From an uncultured Lewinella sp. (lineage in GTDB: Bacteria; Bacteroidota; Bacteroidia; Chitinophagales; Saprospiraceae), in NCBI GenBank assembly GCA_913057725.1, contig CAJXOS010000001.1, forward strand, positions 1 through 64,000: a stretch of DNA of 64,000 nucleotides, written 5' to 3'. A program made the translations under genes and the position numbers. The notes under the pieces are model-generated. The model ran no database searches and was not told the origin of the DNA. It saw only the letters and a list, made by a program, of their open reading frames with translations. Below are positions 27,169-34,688 of this stretch, in pieces. Position 1 is the stretch's first letter. Each line of letters opens with the position of its first letter.

Positions 27169-27579
27169 ATGAAAATCGAGCATCTTGGAATTGCCGTGAA
27201 GGATATCGATTCTGCGAATGAACTGTACACCTCTTTACTAGGAAGTGGCCCCTACAAAGCAGAAGAAGTAGCTAGTGAGAAAGTACTGACCTCCTTTTTC
27301 CAAACAGGAGAGTCAAAGATTGAGCTTCTAGCTGCTACTGCTCCAGATAGTGCCATTGCCAAGTACATTGAAAAACGAGGTGAAGGCATTCATCATGTCG
27401 CCTTTCGAGTAGAGGATATTCGGGCAGAAATGGAACGTCTCCGAGAAGCCGGGTTCCGTCTACTCAATGAAGAACCTAAGCGTGGTGCAGATAATATGTG
27501 GGTTTGTTTTGTACACCCAAAATCTGCCAATGGGGTATTAGTAGAGCTATGTCAACCCATTGAAGCAGACGCTGAATAA
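27169..27579 (+). CDS. mce: methylmalonyl-CoA epimerase
   Basis: A 136-aa single-domain vicinal-oxygen-chelate enzyme that interconverts (R)- and (S)-methylmalonyl-CoA in the propionyl-CoA/succinyl-CoA route. The metal-binding pattern is visible: His in EHLGIAVKDID, His-His in GEGIHHVAFRVEDI and the final Glu in NGVLVELCQP. The ATG at 27169 (MKIEHLGIAV) fits the family; the tracked start adds 24 unrelated residues covering the hairpin. It is followed 40 bp later by a 55-aa membrane protein gene. Confidence 0.93.
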   Translation: MKIEHLGIAVKDIDSANELYTSLLGSGPYKAEEVASEKVLTSFFQTGESKIELLAATAPDSAIAKYIEKRGEGIHHVAFRVEDIRAEMERLREAGFRLLNEEPKRGADNMWVCFVHPKSANGVLVELCQPIEADAE

Positions 27580-27619
27580 CAACTAACAATTTCTTTTACC
27601 CAAAGCCAAACGGTGCATC

Positions 27620-27787
27620 ATGGGATATCAAAGTAGAAAAACAAAATACCGTACCCCACGGGAAAAAAATGCCATAACCTGGCGAAACACCAAGCTAATT
27701 TCCCTCTTCTTGTTCTTAGGAGCCTTGGTGTGGATCTTCAAAAATCGCTATGAATATTGGGCTTGGATCAAGACCTATTTCTATTAG
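27620..27787 (+). CDS. 55-aa single-pass membrane protein (not in ORF track)
   Basis: An ATG-to-TAG frame encodes a basic N-terminus (GYQSRKTKYRTPREKN), one hydrophobic helix (LISLFLFLGALVWIF) and a short aromatic tail (NRYEYWAWIKTYFY). Positive residues before the helix predict a cytosolic N-terminus. It lies 40 bp after mce and 54 bp before dnaX. The composition is that of a real small membrane protein rather than random translation. I do not recognise a family; the ORF track missed it because of its length. Confidence 0.65.
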   Translation: MGYQSRKTKYRTPREKNAITWRNTKLISLFLFLGALVWIFKNRYEYWAWIKTYFY

Positions 27788-27799
27788 TACTAATAGTAG

Positions 27800-27807
27800 T
27801 ATCTTTG
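27800..27807 (+). promoter_or_regulatory. TAnnTTTG box for dnaX
   Basis: TATCTTTG lies 34 bp upstream of the dnaX ATG, giving a predicted leader of about 30 nt. Confidence 0.55.
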
Positions 27808-27841
27808 ACTATTAGCTTGTCTAAATAACGCAGTCCCTTAT

Positions 27842-29632
27842 ATGAGTAATTTCGTCGTTTCGGCCCGTAAATATCGCCCCCAGCGCTTTGATGAAGTCGT
27901 GGGGCAAAAGCACGTGTCGCAAACGCTGAAGAATGCGCTCCAGAGCGATCATTTGGCACATGCGTTCTTGTTCTGTGGACCACGAGGAGTAGGTAAAACA
28001 ACCTGCGCCCGTATCCTGGCGAAGGTATTAAATTGCCAAAATCCAACCAGCGATTTTGAGCCTTGCAACACCTGTGACAATTGTGTTTCCTTCAGTGGTA
28101 ATGCCTCATTCAACATCACTGAATTAGATGCCGCCAGTAACAACTCCGTAGAACACATCCGGGCTTTAATTGAGCAGGTTCGTTTCCAACCACAACAAGG
28201 AAAGTATAAAGTATTCATCATTGATGAGGTACACATGCTCTCGCAAGCGGCATTCAATGCTTTCTTGAAAACACTGGAAGAGCCACCTCCCTACGCCATT
28301 TTCATTCTGGCTACGACGGAGAAGCACAAGATAATACCAACGATCTTGTCGCGCTGTCAGATTTTCGACTTTAAGCGGATCCAGAGTCCGGATATGGTAG
28401 CTCATTTAGCAGGCATTTGCGAACAGGAAAAGATCGAAGCGGATCCTGATGCATTACATATCATTGCCCAGAAGGCAGATGGTGCATTGCGAGATGCTTT
28501 ATCCATTTTCGATCGCATTGTGTCTTTTTCCGGCAAGAGCATTTCTTACGAGGATGTAATTACCAACCTCAATGTTCTCGACTACGACTACTTCTTTCGG
28601 GTGGTAGAAGCTTTGCTGACAGAAGATATCCAGCAGACGCTTCTAATTTTTGATGACATTCAACGCAAAGGCTTTGATGGCGATTTGTTCATGACGGGCT
28701 TGGCCCAGCATTTACGCAATATTCTGGTGTGTAAAGACGAACAAACGCTAAGCCTACTAGATGCTAGCGACAGTTTGAGAGATCGATACCGCAGCCAAGC
28801 TCAAATATCTGGCAGTGATTTTCTTTTGACTTGCCTTAATCTTGCCAATGAGTGCGACATCAACTATAAACTCGCACGGAATAAAAGGCTCCACGTAGAA
28901 ATGAGCCTGATCAAGATGGCTAGCGTTGGTCGAGCTTTTCGTATTGCTTCCATGCCAACGACCGCAGAACCGGAAAAAAAAACGCTTGACGGAACTGAGC
29001 AACGTCCCGAAGTAGCTAATGTCACCGATGTTCCAACGGTAGGAGCAGCACCACAACCTCATCCCACCCAACCGACCGCGAGCAAAGACGATAGCAACGC
29101 TCGGCAAGCCAACTCTTCAACCGCTCTAAGTGAGCCCGAGCAGCCTACACCTGCGGCACCAATTGCTGTACAACAAAAAGCAAATACACTAGCTAAGGCA
29201 AACTTGAGCAGCATGCTCAAAGAGCTAAAAGCGGAGGAAGAGCAGGTTACAGATAGTGTCGAATCTGTAACGCTAGAAGATGTCCAAGCCGCCTGGAAGA
29301 CCTACGCCGAAGCAGTAGAACGTGATAGTCTTCGATTCCAACTACAAAGTGCCCAATTGGAAGTAGATGAACTTACAATTACCGTTAAGGTGGGATCATC
29401 ATTGGTAGAGGGTGCCTTACGCGAGGAGCATGGACTTACAGATAGCCTTAGAAAAACATTGAAGGCACCAGGCTTAATGCTTAAAATTGAGATTGACCCC
29501 TCAATGCGTAAAGAAGAAGTAAAGACTAAACCCAAAGTGCTCAATGCCCGTGAAAAATACATCATGATGGCTGAGCAAAATCCTGCAGTCAAAGAACTGG
29601 TTAAGCGGTTTGAGCTAAAACCAGATGAATAA
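27842..29632 (+). CDS. dnaX: DNA polymerase III subunit gamma/tau
   Basis: A 596-aa clamp-loader ATPase. The AAA+ domain has Walker A GPRGVGKTT, a four-Cys zinc module (CQNPTSDFEPCNTCDNC), DAASNNSVEHIR, Walker B VFIIDEVHML and the SRC arginine-finger motif in TILSRCQIF. Domain III (about 240-365) follows, then a Pro/Ala/Thr-rich linker (about 375-440) and a C-terminal domain of about 150 residues that would bind the replicase or helicase. I saw no convincing slippery site for a gamma product. Confidence 0.96.
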   Translation: MSNFVVSARKYRPQRFDEVVGQKHVSQTLKNALQSDHLAHAFLFCGPRGVGKTTCARILAKVLNCQNPTSDFEPCNTCDNCVSFSGNASFNITELDAASNNSVEHIRALIEQVRFQPQQGKYKVFIIDEVHMLSQAAFNAFLKTLEEPPPYAIFILATTEKHKIIPTILSRCQIFDFKRIQSPDMVAHLAGICEQEKIEADPDALHIIAQKADGALRDALSIFDRIVSFSGKSISYEDVITNLNVLDYDYFFRVVEALLTEDIQQTLLIFDDIQRKGFDGDLFMTGLAQHLRNILVCKDEQTLSLLDASDSLRDRYRSQAQISGSDFLLTCLNLANECDINYKLARNKRLHVEMSLIKMASVGRAFRIASMPTTAEPEKKTLDGTEQRPEVANVTDVPTVGAAPQPHPTQPTASKDDSNARQANSSTALSEPEQPTPAAPIAVQQKANTLAKANLSSMLKELKAEEEQVTDSVESVTLEDVQAAWKTYAEAVERDSLRFQLQSAQLEVDELTITVKVGSSLVEGALREEHGLTDSLRKTLKAPGLMLKIEIDPSMRKEEVKTKPKVLNAREKYIMMAEQNPAVKELVKRFELKPDE

Positions 29633-29985
29633 ATATTGATTACTAGAAGTAGTTCTTTGATCTACTTTCGTATTATCCTTTGTCCTCCTCCTTTCTATAC
29701 TTGATTCACTTTCAGCATAATAGTACGCTCTATCGTAGAGTATACATTGATGACGATATACTGAAACAACTAATGTAAACCGTCAAAGTGGCGACATGTC
29801 TATATTAGAGTACTAGGTAGAAGCAACTAATAAAATGCATCAAAACTTCCTCTGATATAGAACTAAGCTTGACCGAAGTTTCTTTTATGAATATCATAAT
29901 TAGTGATAGTCTAGTAAACACTATCCGTTCTTACGAGCTTTTAATATTGAAGTAAAGACAATATTCATCGATACCGGCAACAACC
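29633..29985. other. 353-bp intergenic region between dnaX and the Crp/Fnr gene
   Basis: AT-rich. A weak hairpin (GAAGTAG...CTACTTTC, about 29646-29668) just after dnaX may be its terminator. A short dyad GTATA-N12-TATAC (about 29739-29760) is a possible operator for the downstream regulator. No exact TAnnTTTG box and no RNA gene were seen. Confidence 0.35.
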
Positions 29986-30696
29986 ATGGACAGAAGTAAT
30001 TCATTGTGGCACCTTGAGAATATTGATATCAGCGGCATTTTTTGTCCACAGAAAGTGGAATCTGGCGCTTTAGATCAACAAAAACATAGAGATCACAAAC
30101 GTGGAGAGTATATCTTCTTGCCAGAAGAAGATGCAGATAAGGTATATTTCATTTCTGAAGGCCGTGTCAAAATTGGCAGCTATAACGAGGAAGGAAAGGA
30201 AATAACGAAGGCTATCCTTGGTCCAGGTGAGGTGTTTGGTGAGCTATCAGTATTGAGTAAGGAGCATGAAACCAGGCGCGATTTTGCCTATGCCATGGAA
30301 AAGACCAGTACTTGCATCCTCAGCATGGATGAAATCGCTTCTCTTATGCGGGAGTATACTGGCTTTAGTCTATTCATGATGAAACTCATGGGGCGCAGAA
30401 TCTTACAAATGGAAAAACGCCTGGAGTCCTTAGTCTTTAAAGATAGTCGTACCAGAATTATCGAATTCCTTTACAATCTAGCAAATGACAAAGGACAGCG
30501 AGTAGGTTATGAAGTAGTAGTGCGCAAGTTTATGACCCACCAAGAGATTGCTAACCTAACAGCTACCTCTCGTCAAACGGTCACTACCATTCTCAATGAT
30601 CTTCGAAATCGAAACATCCTAACTTTTAATCGGAAACGCTTATTGGTAAGAGATATGGATTTGCTTGAAAAAGAGATGTCAAGCACCGGCGTGTAA
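29986..30696 (+). CDS. Crp/Fnr-family transcriptional regulator
   Basis: 236 aa. A cyclic-nucleotide-binding-like beta-roll (about 35-130; KVYFISEGRVKIGSYNEEGKEITKAILGPGEVFGELSVL) joins a long dimer helix and a C-terminal winged helix (about 170-225) with the HTH core MTHQEIANLTATSRQTVTTIL. The beta-roll lacks the canonical RExA phosphate cassette of true cAMP binders (ELSVLSKEHETRRD), so the ligand is uncertain. It has no N-terminal Fe-S cysteine cluster. It is transcribed alone and converges on recJ. Target genes are unknown. Confidence 0.9.
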   Translation: MDRSNSLWHLENIDISGIFCPQKVESGALDQQKHRDHKRGEYIFLPEEDADKVYFISEGRVKIGSYNEEGKEITKAILGPGEVFGELSVLSKEHETRRDFAYAMEKTSTCILSMDEIASLMREYTGFSLFMMKLMGRRILQMEKRLESLVFKDSRTRIIEFLYNLANDKGQRVGYEVVVRKFMTHQEIANLTATSRQTVTTILNDLRNRNILTFNRKRLLVRDMDLLEKEMSSTGV

Positions 30697-30727
30697 TCCT
30701 TGAGCTACGCTAAACTTTGATCCTTCT

Positions 30728-32446
30728 TTAAGGCCATTTCTCACCCGAAAAATCAATATCCTTAATCATTAATTGGAGTTTGGTTTTTCCTCCCCAGTGA
30801 TTTTCCTCAATGGAATAAGCGATAGTAAATTGTTGATTTACAGCAAATTGCTCATAATAATTCCGCATGCCGAAAGCAATAGCATGAAGGGGCGTTGAGC
30901 CATCTTGAGTTACTTGCAAGCGAATGTGCTCATCCTTAAGTAAATCAATGGAACCAAAGGCTTCTACATTCTTACTAACAAATACCGGGTTGTGATTAGC
31001 GGGCCCAAAAGGAGCAAATTGGCGTAGGATTTTATAGAAATCTGAGGTAACATGCCCCAACTCTAGCTCAGCAGCAATATCAATCTTAGGTTGCAATCCA
31101 TCTTCTGGCATGGTTTGATCGATCGCATTCTCAAACCGCTTGGTGAAGGCAGGCCAATTTTTTTCTTCCATTGATAAGCCAGCAGCATTCGTATGCCCAC
31201 CATAACTTAGCAAGAGGTCTTCACAAGATTCAATAGCCTCAAAAAGGTTAACGTTTCCTGCTGAGCGGGCAGAACCAATCAATACATCATCGGATTTAGT
31301 GAGAATGATCGTCGGTCGGTGAAAATCCGTTGACAAGCGAGCTGCCACGATTCCAATAACTCCTTTATGCCAATGAGGCTGATAAAGAACCAAACTATTC
31401 TTTTCCTCCCAGTTATCAGTATCCGTTACCTCCTCACGTGCTTCGTCCGCTGTTCGCTTATCGTATTCCTTGCGCAATTCATTCCGGTTGCGTAATTGCT
31501 CGGCATATTCTTTGGCAACGGATAGAGTTCGGGCTAACATCAACTTCACCACTAGACCAGCGTCTGCCATTCGACCCGATGCATTAATGATGGGGCCAAT
31601 ACCAAATACGATATCACTAATCCGAAAAGGGCGTTTTCGATTGGTGACGCGTATAAGCGCTTGTAGCCCGGCTTTGCGATTAGTATTTAATTGTCGGAGA
31701 CCATAACTAGCTAATATCCGGTTTTCTCCAACTACCGGCATCACATCACTAGCAATGCTAATTGCTACAAAATCAGCAAGTTCTTGCAAAGAAGTATCTG
31801 GCTTATCCCAACTTCGGAGTAATCCTTGTGCTAGTTTAAATGCAACTCCACACCCGCTAAGATTTTCGTTCGGGTAGTTGCAATCAGGGCGTTTAGGATC
31901 GAGTACCGCCGTAGCAAAAGGCCATTCATCGCCAGGTAAATGGTGGTCGCAAATAATCACGTCCATTCCCTTTCCTCTAGCACTATCAACCTGTTCCTGG
32001 GCACGAATACCACAGTCTACCGTAATCAATAGAGACACTCCTTGCTCAGCTGCATGCTCTACTCCCTCTTCAGAAAGTCCATACCCTTCTTTGTAACGAT
32101 CCGGAATGTAGAATTCCAATGATCGATGACCAACATCAAGAAGAAACTGATAGAGAAAAGATACCGACATGGTACCATCGACATCATAATCACCGTAAAT
32201 CATGATTTTTTCATCACGGCGAATGGCCAAATCCAAACGATCAACCGCGCGATCCATGTCTTTCATTAAGAATGGATCATACAATTGGTCCCAGTGTGGC
32301 TTAAAAAAAGGCTTGACTTCCTCCGCCTCTGTAATTCCACGCTGCACCAATAGCTGACCTACAACCGGATGAAGTTCCAGTTGCTGCGTCAACTCAGCTG
32401 CCTTGTCAGAATCAGCGGCTACCGGAAGCCAGATGGGACTTTGCAT
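30728..32446 (-). CDS. recJ: single-stranded-DNA-specific exonuclease RecJ
   Basis: A 572-aa 5'-3' ssDNA exonuclease of recombination and mismatch repair. DHH-family motifs are intact: MIYGDYDVDGTMS (motif I), LITVDCGIRA (II), VIICDHHLPGD (III, the DHH), AVLDPKR (IV) and the DHHA1 GGHTNAAGLS. Length is normal. The gene lies downstream of the OmpA lipoprotein on the same strand but is separated by 270 bp and a hairpin, so it probably has its own promoter. Confidence 0.95.
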   Translation of the reverse strand: MQSPIWLPVAADSDKAAELTQQLELHPVVGQLLVQRGITEAEEVKPFFKPHWDQLYDPFLMKDMDRAVDRLDLAIRRDEKIMIYGDYDVDGTMSVSFLYQFLLDVGHRSLEFYIPDRYKEGYGLSEEGVEHAAEQGVSLLITVDCGIRAQEQVDSARGKGMDVIICDHHLPGDEWPFATAVLDPKRPDCNYPNENLSGCGVAFKLAQGLLRSWDKPDTSLQELADFVAISIASDVMPVVGENRILASYGLRQLNTNRKAGLQALIRVTNRKRPFRISDIVFGIGPIINASGRMADAGLVVKLMLARTLSVAKEYAEQLRNRNELRKEYDKRTADEAREEVTDTDNWEEKNSLVLYQPHWHKGVIGIVAARLSTDFHRPTIILTKSDDVLIGSARSAGNVNLFEAIESCEDLLLSYGGHTNAAGLSMEEKNWPAFTKRFENAIDQTMPEDGLQPKIDIAAELELGHVTSDFYKILRQFAPFGPANHNPVFVSKNVEAFGSIDLLKDEHIRLQVTQDGSTPLHAIAFGMRNYYEQFAVNQQFTIAYSIEENHWGGKTKLQLMIKDIDFSGEKWP

Positions 32447-32650
32447 GTTTACTGATTAGCCTATACTTGAGCGTATTCTTGCCGTGAAATTCCGAAGGTA
32501 TGACTTTCTCTATCGCTTACAAAATGGTTTACCAGGCTTGCTTGTATTTTGCCTGGGTATCTTGAAGATTAGAAAGTTGATTAGAATTTTCGATCATCAT
32601 ACGATCGCAATACTAACAAAGAATCGTTTACGAAGGTTCTTAAATAGCGA

Positions 32651-32680
32651 AAGCCGGATTTGCAATGCAAACCCGGCTTC
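32651..32680 (-). terminator. hairpin terminator downstream of the OmpA lipoprotein
   Basis: Arms AAGCCGGATTTGCA / TGCAAACCCGGCTT with a 1-nt loop. The single mismatch becomes a G-U pair only in the minus-strand RNA, so it fits the upstream minus-strand gene. The downstream T-tract is weak. Confidence 0.65.
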
Positions 32681-32719
32681 ACCTTTGGTATTAGTAAGTT
32701 GCTTTACAGCAATAAAAGC

Positions 32720-33484
32720 CTAGTTATTACCACCAGCAGCTTTCAATACACCACCCAAGTCTGGGTTAGGTGCAACTACAGTACGGCGGTTTTCGGAACG
32801 GCCTTCAGTAGTCTCGTTGTCACCAGTTGGCATAGTGTCACCGTGACCAGCGATAGTGATCTGAGATGGATCAACACCACCCTTGATCAAACGAGTAGCA
32901 ACAGCCTTAGCACGAGCGTAGCTCAAGTCCCAGTTGTCAGTACCAGCGTCCGCAGCAAATTTGCGATCGTCAGTGTGACCTTCTACCAATACTTTGATAG
33001 CTGGGTTAGCTTTCATCTTCTCAGCCATAGCGTCGATAGCGTCACGCTGATCTTTGTTCAGGCGAGAAGAGCTGTTACGGAAGTTAACAGGCTGCTCAGT
33101 AACAAGGTACAAACGACCTTCACGCTCTTCCATAGTAAGACCAGCGTCTGAGTAACCAGCAAACATGCCGTTAATTTCGTCTTGTACAGCTTTCAATTCA
33201 GCTTCAGTCATGCTCAACTTCTCGTTAAGCTGGCCGATCTGAGTGTTCATATCTGTGCGCAAGTCTGCCAATTCGCCATTTAGGCGCTCCTTTTCAGAAG
33301 CCATTTCAGCAGCCAATGCAGCATTATCGTCTTCTAGGCCCTTTACTTGAGCTTGAGTTTCTGCAAGAGCTTGATCAGTAGCATCCTTAGCAGCTTGTAG
33401 TTCGTCGAATTTTTTCTTTGATACGCAAGACTGGAAAGAACCCGCTAGCATAACGAAGATCAACGCAGTGAGTATAAAACGCAT
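32720..33484 (-). CDS. OmpA-family lipoprotein (Pal-like)
   Basis: 254 aa. Lipobox SFQSC places it in the outer membrane. Residues 25-110 form a coiled coil (KFDELQAAKDATDQALAETQAQ and onward) and residues about 130-240 an OmpA domain that binds diaminopimelate in peptidoglycan: VNFRNSSSRLNKDQRDAID, VLVEGHTDD, NWDLSYARAKAVATRL and GRSENRRTVV. Codons are strongly biased to a few choices, suggesting high expression. The long leader and strong hairpin downstream point to a monocistronic, abundant mRNA. It probably tethers the outer membrane to the cell wall. Confidence 0.93.
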   Translation of the reverse strand: MRFILTALIFVMLAGSFQSCVSKKKFDELQAAKDATDQALAETQAQVKGLEDDNAALAAEMASEKERLNGELADLRTDMNTQIGQLNEKLSMTEAELKAVQDEINGMFAGYSDAGLTMEEREGRLYLVTEQPVNFRNSSSRLNKDQRDAIDAMAEKMKANPAIKVLVEGHTDDRKFAADAGTDNWDLSYARAKAVATRLIKGGVDPSQITIAGHGDTMPTGDNETTEGRSENRRTVVAPNPDLGGVLKAAGGNN

Positions 33485-33519
33485 GTTCCCTTTAAATTTG
33501 ATTTAAAAATTTTTTTTGA

Positions 33520-33537
33520 GCCTCTTTTAAAAGAGGC
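33520..33537. repeat. perfect palindrome in the OmpA leader
   Basis: GCCTCTTTTAAAAGAGGC is self-complementary over 18 bp and lies 36 bp upstream of the OmpA start. The minus strand has an A-run rather than a T-run after it, so it is not an intrinsic terminator; a leader hairpin affecting mRNA stability or translation is more likely. Confidence 0.7.
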
Positions 33538-33722
33538 GACAAGTTACTTATTGGTTTGTTCGCTTTTGCAACTCCTTGCAAAGCAAAACATATTTTTTGA
33601 ATAAAACAAAGTTTATCTTCTCCAATTATCCACAGAAGGAACGGAAGCCGGTAGAATAACCGGTTGTTAGGGGTGTAATTTTCAGTTTTAAACAAAAGTT
33701 ACTCAGTAGCTATTGTTCTACG

Positions 33723-33730
33723 CAAATATA
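33723..33730 (-). promoter_or_regulatory. TAnnTTTG box for the OmpA lipoprotein
   Basis: TATATTTG on the minus strand, about 240 bp upstream of the start codon; the only exact match in the leader. Confidence 0.4.
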
Positions 33731-33775
33731 CGGGCTTATACAGATATTGTATTAGTGGATAAGGCCTAAAAACGC

Positions 33776-33783
33776 TATTTTTG
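33776..33783 (+). promoter_or_regulatory. TAnnTTTG box for the alpha/beta hydrolase gene
   Basis: TATTTTTG with an upstream TTG at 33757-33759 (16-bp spacer, slightly short). The predicted leader is about 80 nt. Confidence 0.45.
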
Positions 33784-33869
33784 CAAAAAATCGCTTATTC
33801 TCGCCTTTTTTTACCACCTAACGACGAAGTTGAGTACCCATTGCAACTGACATTGCCTTAATATACTAC

Positions 33870-34628
33870 ATGGAATACCAAATTATCGAGGAGGAGAAGT
33901 TCCAATACATTGAGACGAAAGGAGGACAAAGGACGCTCTTGTTACTGCATGGGCTATTTGGAGCATTGAGTAATTTCTCAGGAATACTGCAACATTTTGG
34001 CACCCGCTTCAATGTGGTTGTACCTATGTTACCCATCTTTGAATTGCCCCTCCGCAAGGTCTCATTGGCAGGTCTAGTTGATCATGTCGCAAAATTCGTT
34101 GAAGCCAAAGGTTATGAGAATGTCCATGTATTGGGCAATTCCCTTGGTGGTCACGTGTCCTTATTATATACACTAGCTCATCCTGAACGAGTAAGTACAG
34201 TATGCCTAACCGGAAGTTCTGGCCTATTTGAAAACTCTATGGGAAATTCTTTCCCGCGCCGTGGCGACTATGAGTTTATCCGAAACAAGACCGAGAAGAC
34301 TTTCTTTGACCCGACGGTTGCTACAAAAGAACTAGTCGACGAGGTATTCAATACGGTAAATGATCGAAACCGAGCTATCCGTATTATTGCTACGGCAAAA
34401 TCTGCCGTTCGTCATAACCTCAGTGACAAGCTCGATCAGATCAAAGTCCCAACCCTTCTCATCTGGGGTAAGCAGGATATCATCACCCCTCCTTTTGTCG
34501 GTGAAAAATTCAATGAACTCATCGATGATTCAACGCTACACTTAGTAGACGAATGCGGACACGCGCCGATGATGGAACATCCCGAGACATTTAACAGTAT
34601 TCTCGAGGATTTTCTTGAAAAATATTAA
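33870..34628 (+). CDS. alpha/beta hydrolase
   Basis: A 252-aa soluble hydrolase. It shows the oxyanion region LLLLHGLFGALSNF, the nucleophile elbow GNSLGG, the acid in WGKQDIITPP and the catalytic His in DECGHAPMMEHPE. The triad is complete and the sequence is of the MenH/2-hydroxymuconate-semialdehyde hydrolase type. The start ATG fits the family. A lipoprotein aminopeptidase gene follows 60 bp downstream. The substrate is unknown. Confidence 0.88.
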   Translation: MEYQIIEEEKFQYIETKGGQRTLLLLHGLFGALSNFSGILQHFGTRFNVVVPMLPIFELPLRKVSLAGLVDHVAKFVEAKGYENVHVLGNSLGGHVSLLYTLAHPERVSTVCLTGSSGLFENSMGNSFPRRGDYEFIRNKTEKTFFDPTVATKELVDEVFNTVNDRNRAIRIIATAKSAVRHNLSDKLDQIKVPTLLIWGKQDIITPPFVGEKFNELIDDSTLHLVDECGHAPMMEHPETFNSILEDFLEKY

Positions 34629-34688
34629 GCTCGGCCACACCATGTGGCACCTATATACCATCTACCCCACCAAGAAAACAATGCTTGT

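Larger units (their letters stand above)
33485..33869. promoter_or_regulatory. 385-bp divergent region with long structured leader of the OmpA gene
   Basis: The minus-strand box TATATTTG (33723-33730) predicts a 5' leader of about 230 nt for the OmpA lipoprotein. The leader contains a perfect 18-bp palindrome (33520-33537), an A/T-rich tract just before the start and one exact TTATCCACA (33626-33634). A plus-strand TATTTTTG (33776-33783) faces the downstream hydrolase. No known riboswitch fold is recognised. Confidence 0.5.

Noticed and set aside
27842-29632. Programmed frameshift in dnaX giving a gamma form
   Set aside because: No A-rich slippery heptamer with a following hairpin was seen at a position that would yield a gamma-length product.
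33626-33634. Exact TTATCCACA in the OmpA leader as a second origin
   Set aside because: A single box without a cluster or AT-rich partner; it may be chance or a titration site.
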